A stretch of 6,877 nt of DNA. Source: JBFHES01 sp041584015. Lineage in GTDB: Bacteria > Bacteroidota > Bacteroidia > Bacteroidales > M50B96. The translations under genes and the position numbers were made by a program. Below the pieces are notes generated by a model. It saw only the letters and a list, made by a program, of their open reading frames with translations, ran no database searches and was not told where the DNA came from. Below are positions 4,708 to 6,877 of this stretch, piece after piece; within the stretch, counting starts at the first letter, position 1; every line of letters begins with the position of its first letter. The stretch covers positions 1 to 6,877 of the forward strand of contig JBFHES010000248.1 in the NCBI GenBank assembly GCA_041584015.1, written 5' to 3'.

Positions 4708-6877
4708 TTAAATTTCATTACTATTAATAATAGGAATTTGCAGCAGCACTCGTGTACCTGCCGCCTGATCCTCCATAAAAATATCAACAAATCGTAACTG
4801 AATATTAATATTATATAAGGACTTTAACAACTCAATTCGTTTTTCAGAAACAGAAATTCCAATGGGCACATGTTTCTTTAAAGTTGATTTATTCCCCTTT
4901 GCATGAAAACGTCTACCCACCCCATTGTCTTCTATTGTTATCTCAATTAACTCTTCAAGCTTGATCAATGATATTTTCAAACTCCCTTTTCTTTTTAGTG
5001 GCATTAATCCATGCCAAATGGCGTTTTCCACAAAAGGCTGAATAAGTAATGGAACAATAAGCAGTTCACTAATTGCTTCCGGCTCAAGTACAATATCATA
5101 GTCAAACTTATTATCAAACCTCATCTGTTCCAGCTCCAAATATACTTTCAAAGCATTAAGATCATCTTCAATGGTTACAAATTCCTGGTTCGAATGATCG
5201 AGAATTTTGCGCATTAAGTCTGAGAACTTCGACAAATAATTACTAGAGTTAACCCGATCGTTTTTTAAAATAAAGTTCTGGATTGAGTTGAGCGAATTGT
5301 AAATAAAATGAGGATTCATTTGCTTATTAAAAGCCAGTTGTCGCGTCTTGTTGAGCTCCTTCTCAAGTCCATTCCTCTTCTCCTGCTCTTGCTGCTTGAG
5401 CACATTAATGCGATTGAGTTCGCGCAGTTTCCTTTTTTGAATGGCTAAAAAGATTAGCGATATAGCACCAACAAGAATAATTAAACACATGGCTATAAAC
5501 CACCAGGTTCGCCAAAACGGAGGATGAATGGTAAAGGTACACTCTATTGCTTCTTCAGATTTATTTCCATTGTCGTCATAGGCAATAAGCTGTAGATTGT
5601 ATGCTGCAGGTGGCAAGTGTGTAAATCGTAAAAAGTCATTATCGGTTGTATGCCATTTCTCGGAGAAACCTTGTAAACGGTACTTGTAATGTAGTTTATC
5701 GGCGTTCTGAAAGGATATGGAACTAAAATGGAACTCTAATGCATTTTGCAGATGATTCAGACTTAAAGCATTGTTGCACATTGTGTCGTTAGAATTAACA
5801 ATAATGTGTATTAAATAAAGCGGTATGGAGCTTGTTGGTTCCTCACTGCTAGGTATGTCCCACTCCAGAATGGCATTATCGCTAACAACATAAAGCTGGT
5901 TTTCATATACAGCCAGATCGTTTATTTGATCTACAGCTAAACCATTTGACTTGCTATAACTTTTAATTGCAAAGCTCTTTTGTTCAACATTCAAGCTAAC
6001 CACGCCCATTCCTTTCATTGTTCCTGCATAAATTTTTTCATCATGGTACAGTATGTTAGTCACAATGTTAGACGGAAGCCCATTGCTCTCGTTAATATAT
6101 AAAATAGTATCAGGAAGAATCCAGGCAAGACCTTTACCTTTTGATGCAACAACAGTATATGCGCTGGAGTAATAAAGATCGGTTATGCGATTGGTAAAAA
6201 ACTCCCCCTCATAGGCAATTCTCAAACTGTCATTCTTTAATTCATACAAGCCATTTATACAGCCAAGCAACAACGAGCCATCGCTTTGTTCGCAAGCTAC
6301 ATCTGTACGCCTATCGCTTACCACATCTTCAAACCTGCTGTTAACCTCTGTTTTAAAATCCGGACTAATAATAAGATAACCAAAAGTTACCGGAGCTATC
6401 AGACTATTATTCTGCATTCGCGAAAAATCCATGATTGATAGCCTTGCTTTATCAAGATACTCTAATGGTGGCGAGGTCTGAGTTCTTATGTCAACCGTAT
6501 CCTTAAAAACACCATTTGTAGTTCCCAGCAATCTATTATAAATCTCATCATGATAGATTGAGTTTATATTTAATGATTTCTCTGCTTCGTTAAAATATTC
6601 ATCAAATGCAAGAAAGTGGCTTCTGGTAATCCCGTCTATTATTGAAAAGTAATAACCATTGGTACCACCTATCCACAACTCATCCTCACTTACAATATCT
6701 ATACACTTAAAAGTTGTATTGGATTGATTAGTGTTAGGATTAAACGTTTTAAGTGCAAGATTTGGCAGATAAAACACACCATGTTTCAGCGATGAAAACC
6801 AAATACCAGATTCGCTATCCCTGGTAATGCTTGTGATTGTTTCATCCTCAAAATAATGCACAATGCTATCGCGGCTG
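4708..6877 (-). CDS. Propeller-domain sensor histidine kinase, LytS/YehU type (5' end beyond window)
   Basis: The reading frame is open to the right edge, so the true start is outside the window. The GTG at 6859-6861 is internal, and residues here are numbered from it. The periplasmic part shows repeated two-component regulator propeller blade endings, near residues 21 (WFSSLKHGVFYL), 62, 111, 154, 197, 237, 277 and 323, about 40-50 apart. A Y_Y_Y domain follows (about 373-446, with YKYRLQGF and WHTT). One membrane helix (about 452-475) and a charged coiled coil (476-512) lead to the His_kinase domain with phosphoacceptor His518 in MNPHFIYNSLNSIQNF. The ATPase domain has the N box QPFVENAIWHGL (608-619), the G1 box EDNGVGR (644-650) and a late GTRV (702-705). 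It should sense a periplasmic ligand and phosphorylate the LytTR regulator encoded five bases downstream. Related hybrid sensors often detect glycans, but the ligand here is unknown. All kinase motifs look intact. Confidence 0.95.
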   Translation of the reverse strand, partial: SRDSIVHYFEDETITSITRDSESGIWFSSLKHGVFYLPNLALKTFNPNTNQSNTTFKCIDIVSEDELWIGGTNGYYFSIIDGITRSHFLAFDEYFNEAEKSLNINSIYHDEIYNRLLGTTNGVFKDTVDIRTQTSPPLEYLDKARLSIMDFSRMQNNSLIAPVTFGYLIISPDFKTEVNSRFEDVVSDRRTDVACEQSDGSLLLGCINGLYELKNDSLRIAYEGEFFTNRITDLYYSSAYTVVASKGKGLAWILPDTILYINESNGLPSNIVTNILYHDEKIYAGTMKGMGVVSLNVEQKSFAIKSYSKSNGLAVDQINDLAVYENQLYVVSDNAILEWDIPSSEEPTSSIPLYLIHIIVNSNDTMCNNALSLNHLQNALEFHFSSISFQNADKLHYKYRLQGFSEKWHTTDNDFLRFTHLPPAAYNLQLIAYDDNGNKSEEAIECTFTIHPPFWRTWWFIAMCLIILVGAISLIFLAIQKRKLRELNRINVLKQQEQEKRNGLEKELNKTRQLAFNKQMNPHFIYNSLNSIQNFILKNDRVNSSNYLSKFSDLMRKILDHSNQEFVTIEDDLNALKVYLELEQMRFDNKFDYDIVLEPEAISELLIVPLLIQPFVENAIWHGLMPLKRKGSLKISLIKLEELIEITIEDNGVGRRFHAKGNKSTLKKHVPIGISVSEKRIELLKSLYNINIQLRFVDIFMEDQAAGTRVLLQIPIINSNEI

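Noticed and set aside
6859..6861. GTG as the start codon of the sensor kinase
   Set aside because: The frame stays open to the window edge with sequence that continues a propeller blade, and no signal peptide follows the GTG, so the gene begins outside the window.

Overview
This is an AT-rich window from a member of the Bacteroidota. The assignment rests on four things: a TAnnTTTG-type -7 promoter element upstream of two genes, weak Shine-Dalgarno sequences, a propeller/Y_Y_Y sensor kinase paired with a LytTR regulator, and a PafA-type (Bacteroidota) secreted phosphatase fold. A Bacteroidia lineage such as Marinilabiliales is possible, but the sequence does not settle this. All six recognisable genes lie on the minus strand, so transcription runs from the right edge to the left.

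From right to left: (1) 6877-4708 is the 3' part of a large membrane sensor histidine kinase (beta-propeller blades, Y_Y_Y domain, one membrane helix, LytS-type kinase core). Five bases later comes its LytTR response regulator (4702-3956), so the two form a tight two-component operon. (2) 3955-3505 is a 451-base stretch with no convincing gene. It holds several inverted repeats, an AT-rich hairpin plus T-tract that may end the two-component transcript, and a promoter close to the next gene. (3) 3504-658 looks like an operon: crcB (FluC fluoride channel), a secreted alkaline-phosphatase-superfamily protein 9 bases later, and a YdfG-like short-chain dehydrogenase 63 bases after that. (4) 657-297 is intergenic and carries a Bacteroidota-type promoter. 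(5) 296-1 is the N-terminal 98 codons of pyruvate, phosphate dikinase, cut by the left edge.

The most notable item is the 545-residue alkaline phosphatase homologue. Its reading frame is intact, it has a signal peptide, and it keeps the PafA-like structural landmarks. Every position where the family carries its nucleophile, metal ligands or substrate-binding residues appears to be substituted, including nucleophile Thr to Ala and the Asp-His metal pair to Ser-Ser. It therefore looks like a secreted pseudophosphatase, placed directly behind a fluoride exporter gene. What this pairing does is unknown. The remaining genes look like ordinary members of known families with their key residues intact.
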